A DNA stretch of 41,931 nt from Erysipelotrichaceae bacterium (GTDB lineage: Bacteria > Bacillota_I > Bacilli_A > Erysipelotrichales > Erysipelotrichaceae), in assembly GCA_022799495.1 (NCBI GenBank), contig JAAWON010000001.1, positions 103,684-145,614 on the forward strand, written 5' to 3'. Shown here in pieces: positions 1 through 9,440 of this stretch; position 1 is the stretch's first letter; every line of letters starts with the position of its first letter. A program made the position numbers and the translations under genes. Below the pieces are notes generated by a model, which worked only from the letters and a program-made list of their open reading frames with translations, had not been told where the DNA came from and ran no database searches.

Positions 1-49
1 TGTTTAAGTTTTCCATCACACGCCGTATTTCTTCAAAGGGAAATAACAT
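1..49 (-). CDS. N-terminal fragment of a CDS running off the left edge (MLFPFEEIRRVMENLN...)
   Basis: Minus strand ATG at 49..47 preceded by AGGTGATCC (RBS-like); open to the window edge. Too short to assign. Confidence 0.5.
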   Translation of the reverse strand, partial: MLFPFEEIRRVMENLN

Positions 50-296
50 TGGATCACCTGCTTTGTTTTATTTTAACATAGAGACGAGAAAAGCCAAAGT
101 AAAAAACATTATATATTCTAAAAATTAAACGATACATGAGATTTCATTACCGATCCTATCAAACGATGAAAATGAATTCATTGAATGTATAAACGATTCT
201 TCCTGCATCATACTAAGAATTATACAAATGGGGCAACTGCGTAATACAAATATAAGGCAGCCGCATATAGTGAAATAGAAAGCAGGAGGATAACCT

Positions 297-500
297 ATGA
301 CACGCTTTGATTTATACATCAGAAGAAAACTGCTGGATTCCATGGCACTATCCTATTTAGAACTTACACCCAATCAGGAAGCGATCCTAAGCAGAATGAT
401 TGATGAGACTTATGTCAATGAACAGTTCGCTGCGATGAGCATCGAGGATCGCATCGCCTGTGTGGTGAAACAATTTCGCAGCCGTATGTATACAAGTTAA
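297..500 (+). CDS. Small (67 aa) predicted helical protein of unknown function
   Basis: Strong RBS (GCAGGAGGATAACCT-ATG), followed by a hairpin terminator; no family recognised. Confidence 0.6.
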   Translation: MTRFDLYIRRKLLDSMALSYLELTPNQEAILSRMIDETYVNEQFAAMSIEDRIACVVKQFRSRMYTS

Positions 501-551
501 TGATTGAAAACAACTGTAACCTGCGCTGATTCATTATGATAATAGAAAAGA

Positions 552-581
552 AAGACAAACGCTTGCAATGTTTGTCTTTTT
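552..581 (+). terminator. Rho-independent terminator between convergent genes
   Basis: AAGACAAAC-gcttgcaat-GTTTGTCTT followed by TTT; 9-bp perfect stem. Confidence 0.75.
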
Positions 582-608
582 AATGATGAAAATTCGTTGA
601 TAAGTCTT

Positions 609-1508
609 TTATCTATGATTCAATTGATCGCGCAAGAACTTGGCAACACGATAGCCAATCACCATACAGAAACCAACGCCAATCAGCATCAAACCAGCGG
701 TAAACAAACGCGCCATCACTGCTTCACCAACACGGTAAATTCCCTCGATTTGAGGATCTAAACTCATTTGCCAAAACCATGGGATTAGTTTGGCGATCGC
801 CATAAACATAACACCATTACCAATTAAGGTTATCCCACCCCAACACAGCCATTTCAGTACATTGCGCAAAGCAAGATATAATAATACGCTGCCGACAATC
901 ATACTCACAATAGCCAGCCACTGAAGGGATCCGTTATGAAACAAGCGGATAAAGCGCAGAGCATCTTTTTGGGTATCATCTAACCGCACTCCTATCCCTT
1001 GGCTCAACTCATGCAAAAGATCATTGCTGTCTAAGTATTCACCAATCCCTTGAGATATCTGCGTTATACGCTCCTGTGCAATCTCAACACCGAGTGTATC
1101 GGCAAGTTTGGGCACATACTCCTGTGCCAATTCATTGATATCCGCACTAACATTCGGCCACTGCGCGTTACCTTCAATCAGTTCATCCAGCAATGCATCA
1201 ATATAATCACTGGACATTTCCTGAAGTTTATCAGATTCCATCATTTCCTGCTTTACTCCTTGAATCTGATCTTTGATCTCGTTGCTTAAAACACCGGCGA
1301 GTTCTCCTTTCGCTTGATCCAGAAAGGAAGAATCCATTCCATCAGGAAGCACTGAATCTAACGAGGAGGCGACCATATGATCAACCACGACATCGACAAT
1401 TCCATCACGGATCAAATCACTGATCATTTCATTCAGCGCATACAGGCAAAGACCAAAACTCAATAAGATACAGGAAAAGACACTTGCGCTGAGCTTTCCT
1501 AATTTCAT
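609..1508 (-). CDS. Membrane protein of unknown function (N-terminal TM, long helical extracytoplasmic segment, C-terminal TMs)
   Basis: ORF with hydrophobic segments; RBS AAAGGGG upstream of ATG 1508 (the ORF track starts at an upstream GTG). Confidence 0.75.
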   Translation of the reverse strand: MKLGKLSASVFSCILLSFGLCLYALNEMISDLIRDGIVDVVVDHMVASSLDSVLPDGMDSSFLDQAKGELAGVLSNEIKDQIQGVKQEMMESDKLQEMSSDYIDALLDELIEGNAQWPNVSADINELAQEYVPKLADTLGVEIAQERITQISQGIGEYLDSNDLLHELSQGIGVRLDDTQKDALRFIRLFHNGSLQWLAIVSMIVGSVLLYLALRNVLKWLCWGGITLIGNGVMFMAIAKLIPWFWQMSLDPQIEGIYRVGEAVMARLFTAGLMLIGVGFCMVIGYRVAKFLRDQLNHR

Positions 1509-1548
1509 CCCATTCACCCCTTTCTCATTCTATGATATGCAAATGTAC

Positions 1549-1575
1549 AATAAAGAAAAAGCACAAACGTGCTTT
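1549..1575 (-). terminator. Intrinsic terminator overlapping the transketolase C-subunit stop codon
   Basis: Minus strand AAAGCAC-gttt-GTGCTTT-TTCTTT; the first stem bases overlap the TAA at 1576..1574. Confidence 0.7.
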
Positions 1576-2509
1576 ATTTCTTCCAGTGCGCCCTGACCTG
1601 TTCTGCGATATCCGCTGCACGCAAGTGGAATTTCGCCAACAGCGCATCCGGTGTGCCGCTTTCGCCGAAACAATCTTTGATTCCCATGCGAATGAGTCGA
1701 CATGGTGCATGTTCGCTCAGTACTTCCGCAACGGCACTGCCAAGTCCGCCGATGATACTGTGCTCCTCTACCGAGATAATCAAATCATGCGTTTGCGCTA
1801 ATTCAACCAACAACTGCTGATCGATTGGCTTAATCGTATGCATATCAACGACAGTGATCTCCATGCCCTCTTGCTTTAAGGCATCATAAGCTGCCAATGC
1901 CTCATGAACCATGATACCACAAGCAACTACCGCAATCCGCTTGCCTTGACGAAGCACATTACCCTTTCCCAAAGTAAAGGGTACTTCATGCTGGGGATAA
2001 ATCGTTTCCACTGCACTACGTCCCAGTCGTACATAACAAGGACCTTTATAAGCATATGCCGCCTGTATCGCTGCACTTGCGGCATAAGCATCCGCCGGTA
2101 CCATCACCACCATATTCGGAATGCCACGCATTAGCGCAATATCCTCTATCGTCTGATGACTAGCGCCATCCTCACCGACTGTAATACCCGCATGGGAGGC
2201 ACATATTTTCACGTTCAACTGCGGATAAGCAATTGAATTACGAATCTGTTCATAGGCACGTCCGGTCGCAAACATAGCGAAACTGGACGCAAATACCACA
2301 TTTCCTTGGGCTGCCATACCGGCTGCCACACTCATCATATTACCTTCCGCAATCCCCATATTAAAGTGCTGATTGGGACGCACCTTCTTGGCCATTGCGG
2401 TCTTTGTAGAACCGGATAAGTCCGCATCCAACACCAGTACATGATCATCCTGTTCGACCAACTGGGCCAGCGTCGCTCCGTATGCTTCCCGTGTCGCAAT
2501 TTTTGCCAT
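1574..2509 (-). CDS. Transketolase, C-terminal subunit (split transketolase)
   Basis: Pyrimidine-binding/C-terminal transketolase motifs (DADLSGSTKT, GIAEGNMMSVAAGMA, SHAGITVGEDGASHQ); TAATG overlap with the upstream subunit. Confidence 0.93.
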   Translation of the reverse strand: MAKIATREAYGATLAQLVEQDDHVLVLDADLSGSTKTAMAKKVRPNQHFNMGIAEGNMMSVAAGMAAQGNVVFASSFAMFATGRAYEQIRNSIAYPQLNVKICASHAGITVGEDGASHQTIEDIALMRGIPNMVVMVPADAYAASAAIQAAYAYKGPCYVRLGRSAVETIYPQHEVPFTLGKGNVLRQGKRIAVVACGIMVHEALAAYDALKQEGMEITVVDMHTIKPIDQQLLVELAQTHDLIISVEEHSIIGGLGSAVAEVLSEHAPCRLIRMGIKDCFGESGTPDALLAKFHLRAADIAEQVRAHWKK

Positions 2510-3336
2510 TATGCGTTTCCTCCTTCCAATTCAGCCAATGCCCTAGCACACTCCTCCTCAGTAGGAGCCACGCCATGCCAATTTGCTTGATGTTCCATAA
2601 AGGAAACCCCTTTTCCTTTCACCGTCTTGGCGATGACTACCGTTGGTTTCCCTTTCAGTGTCTTTGCCTGTTCACATGCATCATACACACTTTCAAAATC
2701 ATTGCCGTCCTCTAACACAATCACATGCCAGCCAAATGCACGAAATTTCTCATCCAATGGTGTCGGATTCATTACCGTGCGAATATCGCCGTCAATCTGT
2801 AAACCATTGAAATCAACAAATACCAATAAATTGTCCAAATGATAATGAGCCGCAGCCATGGCAGCCTCCCAAACCTGCCCTTCTTCACACTCACCATCCC
2901 CCAACAATGCATATACCCGATAAGGATCCTGATGCATCTGATTCGCCATTGCCATACCGACTGCCGCTGATATGCCCTGTCCCAGCGATCCGGTTGACAT
3001 ATCCACACCTTTTACCAAATTCATACTTGGATGTCCCTGCAAAGGCGATCCCAACTGACGAAAACTCATCAAATCCGCTTCCTTCAATAAGCCTTTTTCC
3101 GCCAGCACCGCATACAAGACCGGACTGGCATGTCCTTTTGACAGTACAAATTTATCACGCAGAAGCGCATCGACATTATGTTCATCAATGTTCATCTGGG
3201 TAAAATACAGCGTCGTCACAATTTCCACCGCCGACAAAGAACCGCCCGGATGACCCGATTTCGCCGCTGTCACCATCTGAACAATATGCGATCGAATGCG
3301 CCGTGCCCTTTCCTGTAATTCCGCCAAGTTTTCCAT
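2509..3336 (-). CDS. Transketolase, N-terminal subunit (TPP-binding)
   Basis: SGHPGGSLSAVEI, SKGHASPVLYA, GSLGQGISAAVGMA, GDGECEEGQVWEA motifs. Confidence 0.95.
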   Translation of the reverse strand: MENLAELQERARRIRSHIVQMVTAAKSGHPGGSLSAVEIVTTLYFTQMNIDEHNVDALLRDKFVLSKGHASPVLYAVLAEKGLLKEADLMSFRQLGSPLQGHPSMNLVKGVDMSTGSLGQGISAAVGMAMANQMHQDPYRVYALLGDGECEEGQVWEAAMAAAHYHLDNLLVFVDFNGLQIDGDIRTVMNPTPLDEKFRAFGWHVIVLEDGNDFESVYDACEQAKTLKGKPTVVIAKTVKGKGVSFMEHQANWHGVAPTEEECARALAELEGGNA

Positions 3337-3421
3337 TGCATTTCCTCCTCTGGTATATTCGCCTATTCATTATACTATAAAGTGAAGAATTTTCTTAGTT
3401 TTTTATGATAATTTTTAATAT

Positions 3422-3465
3422 TTTATGTAAATTCATCGTTCTCTTTATGTAAAATCATCGTTCTT
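3422..3465. repeat. Two tandem 22-bp direct repeats upstream of the transketolase operon
   Basis: tttatgtaaattcatcgttctc / tttatgtaaaatcatcgttctt, 20/22 identical, directly adjacent. Confidence 0.85.
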
Positions 3466-3482
3466 TCACTCAGATACAATCA

Positions 3483-5633
3483 CTATGCGCTGATTGGCAG
3501 GAAGGTAAGCTGCACTTTTTGTTTTTCCTCATCAATACCGAGAACATAAACTTTACGGATATCACCGACTGCGACTAATTCACTGGGATGGGCAATGCGC
3601 TGTTTGCTCATCTTAGAAATGTGTACCAAACCATCTTCATGAAGACCGATATCAACGAATGCGCCGAAATCCACCACATTACGCACAACCCCTTCCAGTT
3701 CATCGCCGATATGCAAATCGCTCAATTCCAGCACATCGCTGCGAAGCAATGGCGCATCATAGCGTTCACGATAATCTCGCAGTGGAGCCGCAATCACCTC
3801 CAAGATATCTTGTATTGTATAGATATCACTATCGCAGCGCTTTGCCAAATCGGCAGCGTCCACATGGGAAAGTGCTGTTTGTGCCGCTTCACTCCCCATA
3901 TCCTGTTCACGAAGGGATAAATGTGTCAATACCCTTTTCGCTAATGCATAACTCTCCGGATGGATTGCCGTGCGATCCAGCCATTCTTCTCCATCCTCAA
4001 TCCGTAGAAAGCCTGCGGCTTGTTCAAATGATTTGGCGCCGATCTTGGGAATGCTTTTTAACTCTTTGCGGCTGTGTATCGTTCCGTGTTCATTACGATA
4101 TGCGACAATTGACTTAGCGCTTGCACTGCTCAATCCCGACACATTTTTTAACAATTCCGCAGAAGCGGTATTCACATTGACACCCACGCGATTCACCGCT
4201 TTCGATACAACAAAATCCAAACGCTCTTTCAAACGACTGGTGCTTAAATCGTGCTGATACTGTCCAACCCCAATGGATTGTGGATCAATTTTGATCAATT
4301 CCGACAGTGGATCCTGAATACGGCGGGCAATGGAAATCGCCGAGCGCTGTTCTACCTGTAAGTCGGGAAATTCCTCACGCGCCAATTTGGAAGCTGAATA
4401 GACAGAGGCACCTGCCTCAGAAACCATCGTATAGGAAACCGATAAATGATGTGTGCGAATCAATTCTGCGACAAATGCTTCACTTTCTCTGCTTGCGGTA
4501 CCATTGCCAATCGCAATGATATCAATCGGATAACGCCGCAATAGTTCCAGCATACGCTCCTGTGCCTCTTTGCGCTTCGCATTGGGCGCATGAGGATAAA
4601 TCACACTGATCGTTAATAGTTTACCGGTCGCATCTATCACAGCCAGTTTACACCCGGTACGAAAAGCAGGATCAAAGCCTAGTACCATTTTGTTTTTCAT
4701 TGGTGGCTGTAATAACAGACGCTCCAAATTCATGGAAAAAACACCAATTGATTGTTCCTGCGCCTTTTCGCTTAATTCCTTGCGAATTTCTCGTTCCACA
4801 CTGGGCAGAATCAAGCGCTTCAAACTATCCGCAATCGCTGTTTTGATATAGGCATCCGCTATGCTTGCACGACGGCGCAGATAGCGGCGTTCTATCCATT
4901 CCTGAGCACGCTGGGTATCTATTTCAATTGAAATTGACAGCACTTTCTCCTTTTCTCCACGATCCATCGCCATTACACGATGCGCTGCCACACTAGACAA
5001 GCGTTCATGATGATCATAGTACATCTTGTATACTTTTTTATCATCTTCATGTTTTTTCTTCTCTTTACTGATCAATGTACCATAACGCTCCATACTTTCC
5101 CGGATGCGTGCTCTTACCTTAGCATCATCACTTACTGTTTCGGCTATGATATCCATCGCTCCCTGCAAGGCTGACGCTGTATCACAAACTGTATCATTGA
5201 TGTAGTTTTGTGCCTGTGCTTCCACATCGCCTTGTTCAGGTAACTTAAGCAGCCATTTCGCCAGTGGTTCTAAACCCTTGGCGATTGCCTCAGTGGCTCT
5301 TGTCTTGCGTTTTTCCTGATAAGGTCGATAAATATCCTCTACCTGCGATAATTTCACACAGGCCGCGATAGCCGCTTGGATTTCCTCGTTCATATGCCCC
5401 TTTTCTTCAATGAGACGCAACACATCTTCTTTGCGCTTCGCCAGATTCACTTGATAAGCATACTGTTCTTGAATCAAACGTATGGCTTCTTCATCCAGTG
5501 CTCCGCTCATCTCTTTGCGATAACGGGCAATAAAAGGTACCGTTGCCCCTTCCTCCAATAGGTTTAACACCGCTTGTACCTGTGTGATCTTTACATTTAG
5601 GGAAGCCGCAATCGGTTTTATAATTTCATTCAT
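3483..5633 (-). CDS. tex: Tex family RNA-binding protein with S1 domain
   Basis: Tex N-domain, YqgF-like domain (VLGFDPAFRTGCKLAVID), HhH (NTASAELLKNVSGLS), C-terminal S1 (GDELEGVVRNVVDFGAFVDIGLHEDGLVHISKMS). RBS AGAGGATATCGT precedes ATG 5633. Confidence 0.96.
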   Translation of the reverse strand: MNEIIKPIAASLNVKITQVQAVLNLLEEGATVPFIARYRKEMSGALDEEAIRLIQEQYAYQVNLAKRKEDVLRLIEEKGHMNEEIQAAIAACVKLSQVEDIYRPYQEKRKTRATEAIAKGLEPLAKWLLKLPEQGDVEAQAQNYINDTVCDTASALQGAMDIIAETVSDDAKVRARIRESMERYGTLISKEKKKHEDDKKVYKMYYDHHERLSSVAAHRVMAMDRGEKEKVLSISIEIDTQRAQEWIERRYLRRRASIADAYIKTAIADSLKRLILPSVEREIRKELSEKAQEQSIGVFSMNLERLLLQPPMKNKMVLGFDPAFRTGCKLAVIDATGKLLTISVIYPHAPNAKRKEAQERMLELLRRYPIDIIAIGNGTASRESEAFVAELIRTHHLSVSYTMVSEAGASVYSASKLAREEFPDLQVEQRSAISIARRIQDPLSELIKIDPQSIGVGQYQHDLSTSRLKERLDFVVSKAVNRVGVNVNTASAELLKNVSGLSSASAKSIVAYRNEHGTIHSRKELKSIPKIGAKSFEQAAGFLRIEDGEEWLDRTAIHPESYALAKRVLTHLSLREQDMGSEAAQTALSHVDAADLAKRCDSDIYTIQDILEVIAAPLRDYRERYDAPLLRSDVLELSDLHIGDELEGVVRNVVDFGAFVDIGLHEDGLVHISKMSKQRIAHPSELVAVGDIRKVYVLGIDEEKQKVQLTFLPISA

Positions 5634-5683
5634 ACGATATCCTCTTTTCTTATCCAATTTCTTATTGTATGCAAGCCTCCATC

Positions 5684-5712
5684 ATTATAAAAGGAAAGCG
5701 GTAGAAACTCAA
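5684..5712 (-). promoter_or_regulatory. Putative sigma-A promoter of tex
   Basis: Minus strand TTGAGT - 17 bp - TATAAT. Confidence 0.6.
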
Positions 5713-5763
5713 GTAAAAGGCGTGCAGAACAGAAAAAGACATTGTAGAGTGATGAAATATTGG

Positions 5764-5793
5764 ATGATGTTAAGAGTGGAACATCATTTTTTT
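5764..5793 (+). terminator. Orphan rho-independent terminator in the tex / pentapeptide intergenic region
   Basis: ATGATGTT-aagagtgg-AACATCAT followed by a T run; no convincing plus-strand CDS upstream. Confidence 0.6.
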
Positions 5794-5965
5794 GTGCGTT
5801 GATTTCTTGTATTCCCATGTCTGTTTTGATACACTTATACCGATGTAAGATTGATCCACCCGCTTACGCCATGGTTCTACTTATTGGGATAATTCATGGG
5901 TGTGCACTTCATCTTTGATATAAAATGCAATGCATCCTTTTGGTATGGAAAGGAAGGTAGAGACC

Positions 5966-6604
5966 ATGAACAAAATAAAAGCACCGCTTCTCCCCTCACA
6001 ACTGACAAGAATAGAGGATTTGGATCGGATGATAAAAACAGATCCTTATCTGCATGGTCTGCAAGTGCAGGATTGTCTGGTTGTGGAGAGTACCATGGAA
6101 CAGATTCACTTTGACGGTTGTCTGTTTCAGAATGTGGATTTTGACAACTGTACCTTTACCAACATGGATTTGTTGGATTGTCGCTTTGAGAACTGTGAGT
6201 TATCCAACTGCAAGTTTTGGGAAGGGGCGATGCATCGTTTGGAATTTCATCATTGTCGCATGATGGGATGTGATTTCAGCGGCAGCGTGCTAGCCAATAT
6301 ATCCTTTCTTCACAACAATGCCCGATATGCCAATTTCTCTGCGGCCAAAATCAAACACACCCGCTTTCAAGATATGAACCTTGCGATGAGCAGTTTCAAT
6401 CAATGTGAGTTTACCCATGTGGAATTTGACGCATGTTTGTTACAAGAAGCGGAATTTATCAATACGCCCCTTCATGGTGTCGATTTCTCCAGTTCCAATA
6501 TTGAAGGAATCACCGTAAACAGTGAACATTTAAAAGGCGTCATCGTCTCGCAGGAACAAGCACTTTCACTTGCACGACTATTGGGATTGGTAATCAAAGA
6601 ATAA
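5966..6604 (+). CDS. Pentapeptide repeat protein
   Basis: Repeated A(D/N)LxX-like units (FDGCLFQNVDFDNCTFTNMDLLDCRFENCELSNCKF...), RBS GGAAGGTAGAGACC before ATG 5966, C-terminal helix EGITVNSEHLKGVIVSQEQALSLARLLGLVIKE. Confidence 0.88.
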   Translation: MNKIKAPLLPSQLTRIEDLDRMIKTDPYLHGLQVQDCLVVESTMEQIHFDGCLFQNVDFDNCTFTNMDLLDCRFENCELSNCKFWEGAMHRLEFHHCRMMGCDFSGSVLANISFLHNNARYANFSAAKIKHTRFQDMNLAMSSFNQCEFTHVEFDACLLQEAEFINTPLHGVDFSSSNIEGITVNSEHLKGVIVSQEQALSLARLLGLVIKE

Positions 6605-6610
6605 CCAACA

Positions 6611-6683
6611 AAAAAACAGATAACGTATGTACCTTGAATGGATGATCCATCATCGCACTTCTATTCGTATATCTGTTTTTTTT
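6611..6683. terminator. Likely bidirectional terminator between convergent genes
   Basis: AAAAAACAGAT ... ATCTGTTTTTT complementary arms, with the palindrome ATGGATgATCCAT inside the loop. Confidence 0.6.
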
Positions 6684-6714
6684 ATGATTTCTTGATTGTT
6701 TTAAACAAAACGAT

Positions 6715-7509
6715 TTATGCCTGTTCCAGCAGTTCATACAACCGCTTGGCACGCGCATATGCCTCACGATAGAATGCCTCTGCCCCCATGCTTAAATACT
6801 CCTTGCGATAACATACTTCAAGGGTAATTCTGCCATCATAGCCGCTTGTTTTCAGCTGATGCATGATATGAGTCCAATCGGCAGTACCATCAAATGGCAA
6901 AAGGTGCTGATCCTTGATTCCTTCATTATCATGAAGATGTAGGCAGAAGATCCGATTTTCAAAAGGTTTCAAATCCCATGCATCATTGAAATGCGCGTGA
7001 TAGTGACCGGCGTCAAAACATAACCCAACATTTTCTGATTTTAAGTGTTCCAAGACATACTCCAAATAACCACGGATCTTCGTATTTTCAAAGGCAATCC
7101 GCACACCACATGACTGCGCATATGACACGATTTGATCCAAGCGCTGTAAACCGATCTCATTGAATAGTGGTGCCTCACTTTTACTGGTCAGATGCATCAC
7201 AACCATATCAATTCCGTTTTCCTTACAAATGCGGATATCGTTTTGATAACGCACTACTAATGCATCCCCACTGTCATCCTTCAGCCATAAACTGTTGATA
7301 TTCTGATAGCCTAAATGCGCAAAATCAACACTCAATCCTTTTTCTCTGATATAACGAAGTTGTTGAGCTTGATCCGGCTGCCAATCCTTATTATACCATT
7401 GAATGAATACATGCTGAAAACCGGCGGCAGCGATCGCATCAATGGTTTCATATGGGCTGATTCCCTCATTATCATTGCTGACAACAACTGCTATCTTATC
7501 TTTTATCAT
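6715..7509 (-). CDS. Sugar phosphate isomerase/epimerase (xylose isomerase-like TIM barrel)
   Basis: AFENTKIRGYLEYVLEHLKSENVGLCFDAGHYHAH and LHLHDNEGIKDQHLLPFDGTADW motifs. Confidence 0.85.
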   Translation of the reverse strand: MIKDKIAVVVSNDNEGISPYETIDAIAAAGFQHVFIQWYNKDWQPDQAQQLRYIREKGLSVDFAHLGYQNINSLWLKDDSGDALVVRYQNDIRICKENGIDMVVMHLTSKSEAPLFNEIGLQRLDQIVSYAQSCGVRIAFENTKIRGYLEYVLEHLKSENVGLCFDAGHYHAHFNDAWDLKPFENRIFCLHLHDNEGIKDQHLLPFDGTADWTHIMHQLKTSGYDGRITLEVCYRKEYLSMGAEAFYREAYARAKRLYELLEQA

Positions 7510-7522
7510 GTTCTTGCTCCTT

Positions 7523-8770
7523 TTACTGCTTTTCAGTAGTTTCCATCACCACTGCTATGATGGCCAATAAAAGCTCTACGCATTGCTTCATCTCATTCAC
7601 ACAAGCATATTCATATTTGCCATGGTAATTATAACCTCCCGTTCCAAGATTAGGACAAGGCAATCCTTGGTAGGTCAACATCGCTCCATCTGTGCCACCG
7701 CGAATTGCCTCTTCTTGCGCATGTATGCCTATCTTGGCCATTGCCTGTTTTGCGTATGCGATGACTTCAGGATGCGGCTCCATGTATTTGCGCATATTAT
7801 AGTAACTATCGTTGATCGTACAATGGATGCTCTGTGCTCCATATTTCTGATTCATGAACGCTTGCGCATCCATGAAATACTGTTTTAAGCGCTCAAATTT
7901 AGTTTCATCATGCTCGCGGATAATATACTCCATCTCGCACGTTTCACACGCTCCCTGCATGTTGTGCAGATGATGAAAACCCTCATAATCCTGTGTACAA
8001 GCCGGATCCGCAAAACGTGGCAACAACGCATGAAATTCCATTGCCAATAATAGTGCATTGACCATTTTGCCTTTGGCAGAGCCGGGGTGAATGCTCGTTC
8101 CCTTGATCTTGACTTGGGCACTTGCGGCGTTGAAATTCTCATAAGCGATCACATCCACTGCGCCACCATCCACAGTATAAGCAAAGTCTGCGCCAAAACG
8201 ATGAAGATCAAAATGCTTTGTCCCTCTGCCAATTTCCTCATCCGGGGTAAACGCGATACAGATTTGTCCATGTGCCACGCCGCTTTGAATCAATTGCTGG
8301 GCCGCACTCATGATCTCGGCAATGCCCGCTTTATCATCCGCACCTAACAGCGTCGTACCATCAGTTACGATTAAATCATTGCCAATCTGATTCTTTAACT
8401 GCGGAAATTGTGCCGTATGCATAATGATCCCCTGTTCCTCATTGAGCACAATATCCTCTCCATCATAGTTATGAATAATCCGCGCTTTGACATTCGCTCC
8501 GCTCATATCAGGTGAAGTATCCATATGCGCAATCAAGCCAAGCGAAGGGACTGCTTGATCTGTATTTGCCGGAATATGTCCATACACTATGCCATATTCA
8601 TCGACAAAAGCATCCGCAATCCCAATTTCCTTCATTTCCTGTACCAGCAAATTAGCTAAACAAAGTTGCCCGGCACTGCTTGGTGCACTTTGGGCATGCT
8701 CATCTGACATCGTGTCATACGCTACATAACGTAAAAATCGTTCCTCCAGCATCCTTCTCATCCTTTCCAT
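7523..8770 (-). CDS. pepT: Peptidase T (tripeptide aminopeptidase, M20 family)
   Basis: LIAHMDTSPDMSG, DGTTLLGADDKAGIAEIM, AFTPDEEIGRGTKHFD, IRGGTDGAMLTYQGLPCPNLGTGGYNYHGKYE. ATG 8770 has an AAAGGAGAC RBS. Confidence 0.95.
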   Translation of the reverse strand: MERMRRMLEERFLRYVAYDTMSDEHAQSAPSSAGQLCLANLLVQEMKEIGIADAFVDEYGIVYGHIPANTDQAVPSLGLIAHMDTSPDMSGANVKARIIHNYDGEDIVLNEEQGIIMHTAQFPQLKNQIGNDLIVTDGTTLLGADDKAGIAEIMSAAQQLIQSGVAHGQICIAFTPDEEIGRGTKHFDLHRFGADFAYTVDGGAVDVIAYENFNAASAQVKIKGTSIHPGSAKGKMVNALLLAMEFHALLPRFADPACTQDYEGFHHLHNMQGACETCEMEYIIREHDETKFERLKQYFMDAQAFMNQKYGAQSIHCTINDSYYNMRKYMEPHPEVIAYAKQAMAKIGIHAQEEAIRGGTDGAMLTYQGLPCPNLGTGGYNYHGKYEYACVNEMKQCVELLLAIIAVVMETTEKQ

Positions 8771-8784
8771 TCCCAATGTCTCCT

Positions 8785-9192
8785 TTATTCTTCCGCCATA
8801 TCATCAAAAAAATCATCGTCCCCTTGATGATAGGCGTTGATAAACACTTCACGATCACGAAAGCCACGCTGCGTTCTTGCCTGTTCAATCAATTCACTGA
8901 GCAGTTGTTTGACCTTACGGCACTTTCTGATATTTTTTAAGCGCAGAAGCGGATCAGACGCATCACTCGTCTTTAATAGGATTGTCCCCGTTCCACAGAT
9001 GCGATTCATGATTCCACGTACCAATGTGATATCCAATACGCGATATAATAAGCATTCATGTTCCTGCTGGGAAATGAATCCATGAATACAATAAAGCCGT
9101 GTTTCACTTAGCCGATAGCGATCAAAACTAAACGGAAACCAAAGAATATGGCGACGATCCGACCATAAAATGCGAGAATCATATTGCTTCAT
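8785..9192 (-). CDS. PH-like (DUF304-type) domain protein
   Basis: Short basic protein with a bPH2-like pattern (RYRLSETRLYCIHGFISQQEHECLLYRVLDITLVRGIMNRICGTGTILL). Confidence 0.6.
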   Translation of the reverse strand: MKQYDSRILWSDRRHILWFPFSFDRYRLSETRLYCIHGFISQQEHECLLYRVLDITLVRGIMNRICGTGTILLKTSDASDPLLRLKNIRKCRKVKQLLSELIEQARTQRGFRDREVFINAYHQGDDDFFDDMAEE

Positions 9193-9440
9193 TTATTTAC
9201 CCCTTTCCTGTCGACTACCCTTCTCTATAGTATGCTTTTTATTCGCGTTTACTTTACCACAAATCACAGTTCAAGTAAATGAAAATACGCTGATTCAAAC
9301 ACCTTTTCATTTCTGTTTCTAACGCATAGATTCCTACAAAGCAAGCTTGCCCAAACAGGATATGATAATAAAAAAACTAGAAATACTATCTTTTCCTTAT
9401 CAAGAACTGTTATAATAAAGAAAAAAGTAGAGGGATGCAT

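Noticed and set aside
125-343. Minus-strand 72-aa ORF overlapping the small plus-strand gene
   Set aside because: No RBS seen; the opposing 67-aa ORF has a far better RBS and a terminator.
1532-1820. Plus-strand ORFs of 83-89 aa over the transketolase 3' end
   Set aside because: Antisense to a well supported gene and spanning its terminator.
3659-4117. Plus-strand 152-aa ORF inside tex
   Set aside because: Antisense shadow ORF of tex, low-plausibility composition.
9241-9258. GCGTTTACTT near the UMF1 transporter as a further cre-like site
   Set aside because: Multiple mismatches to TGWAARCGYTWNCW.
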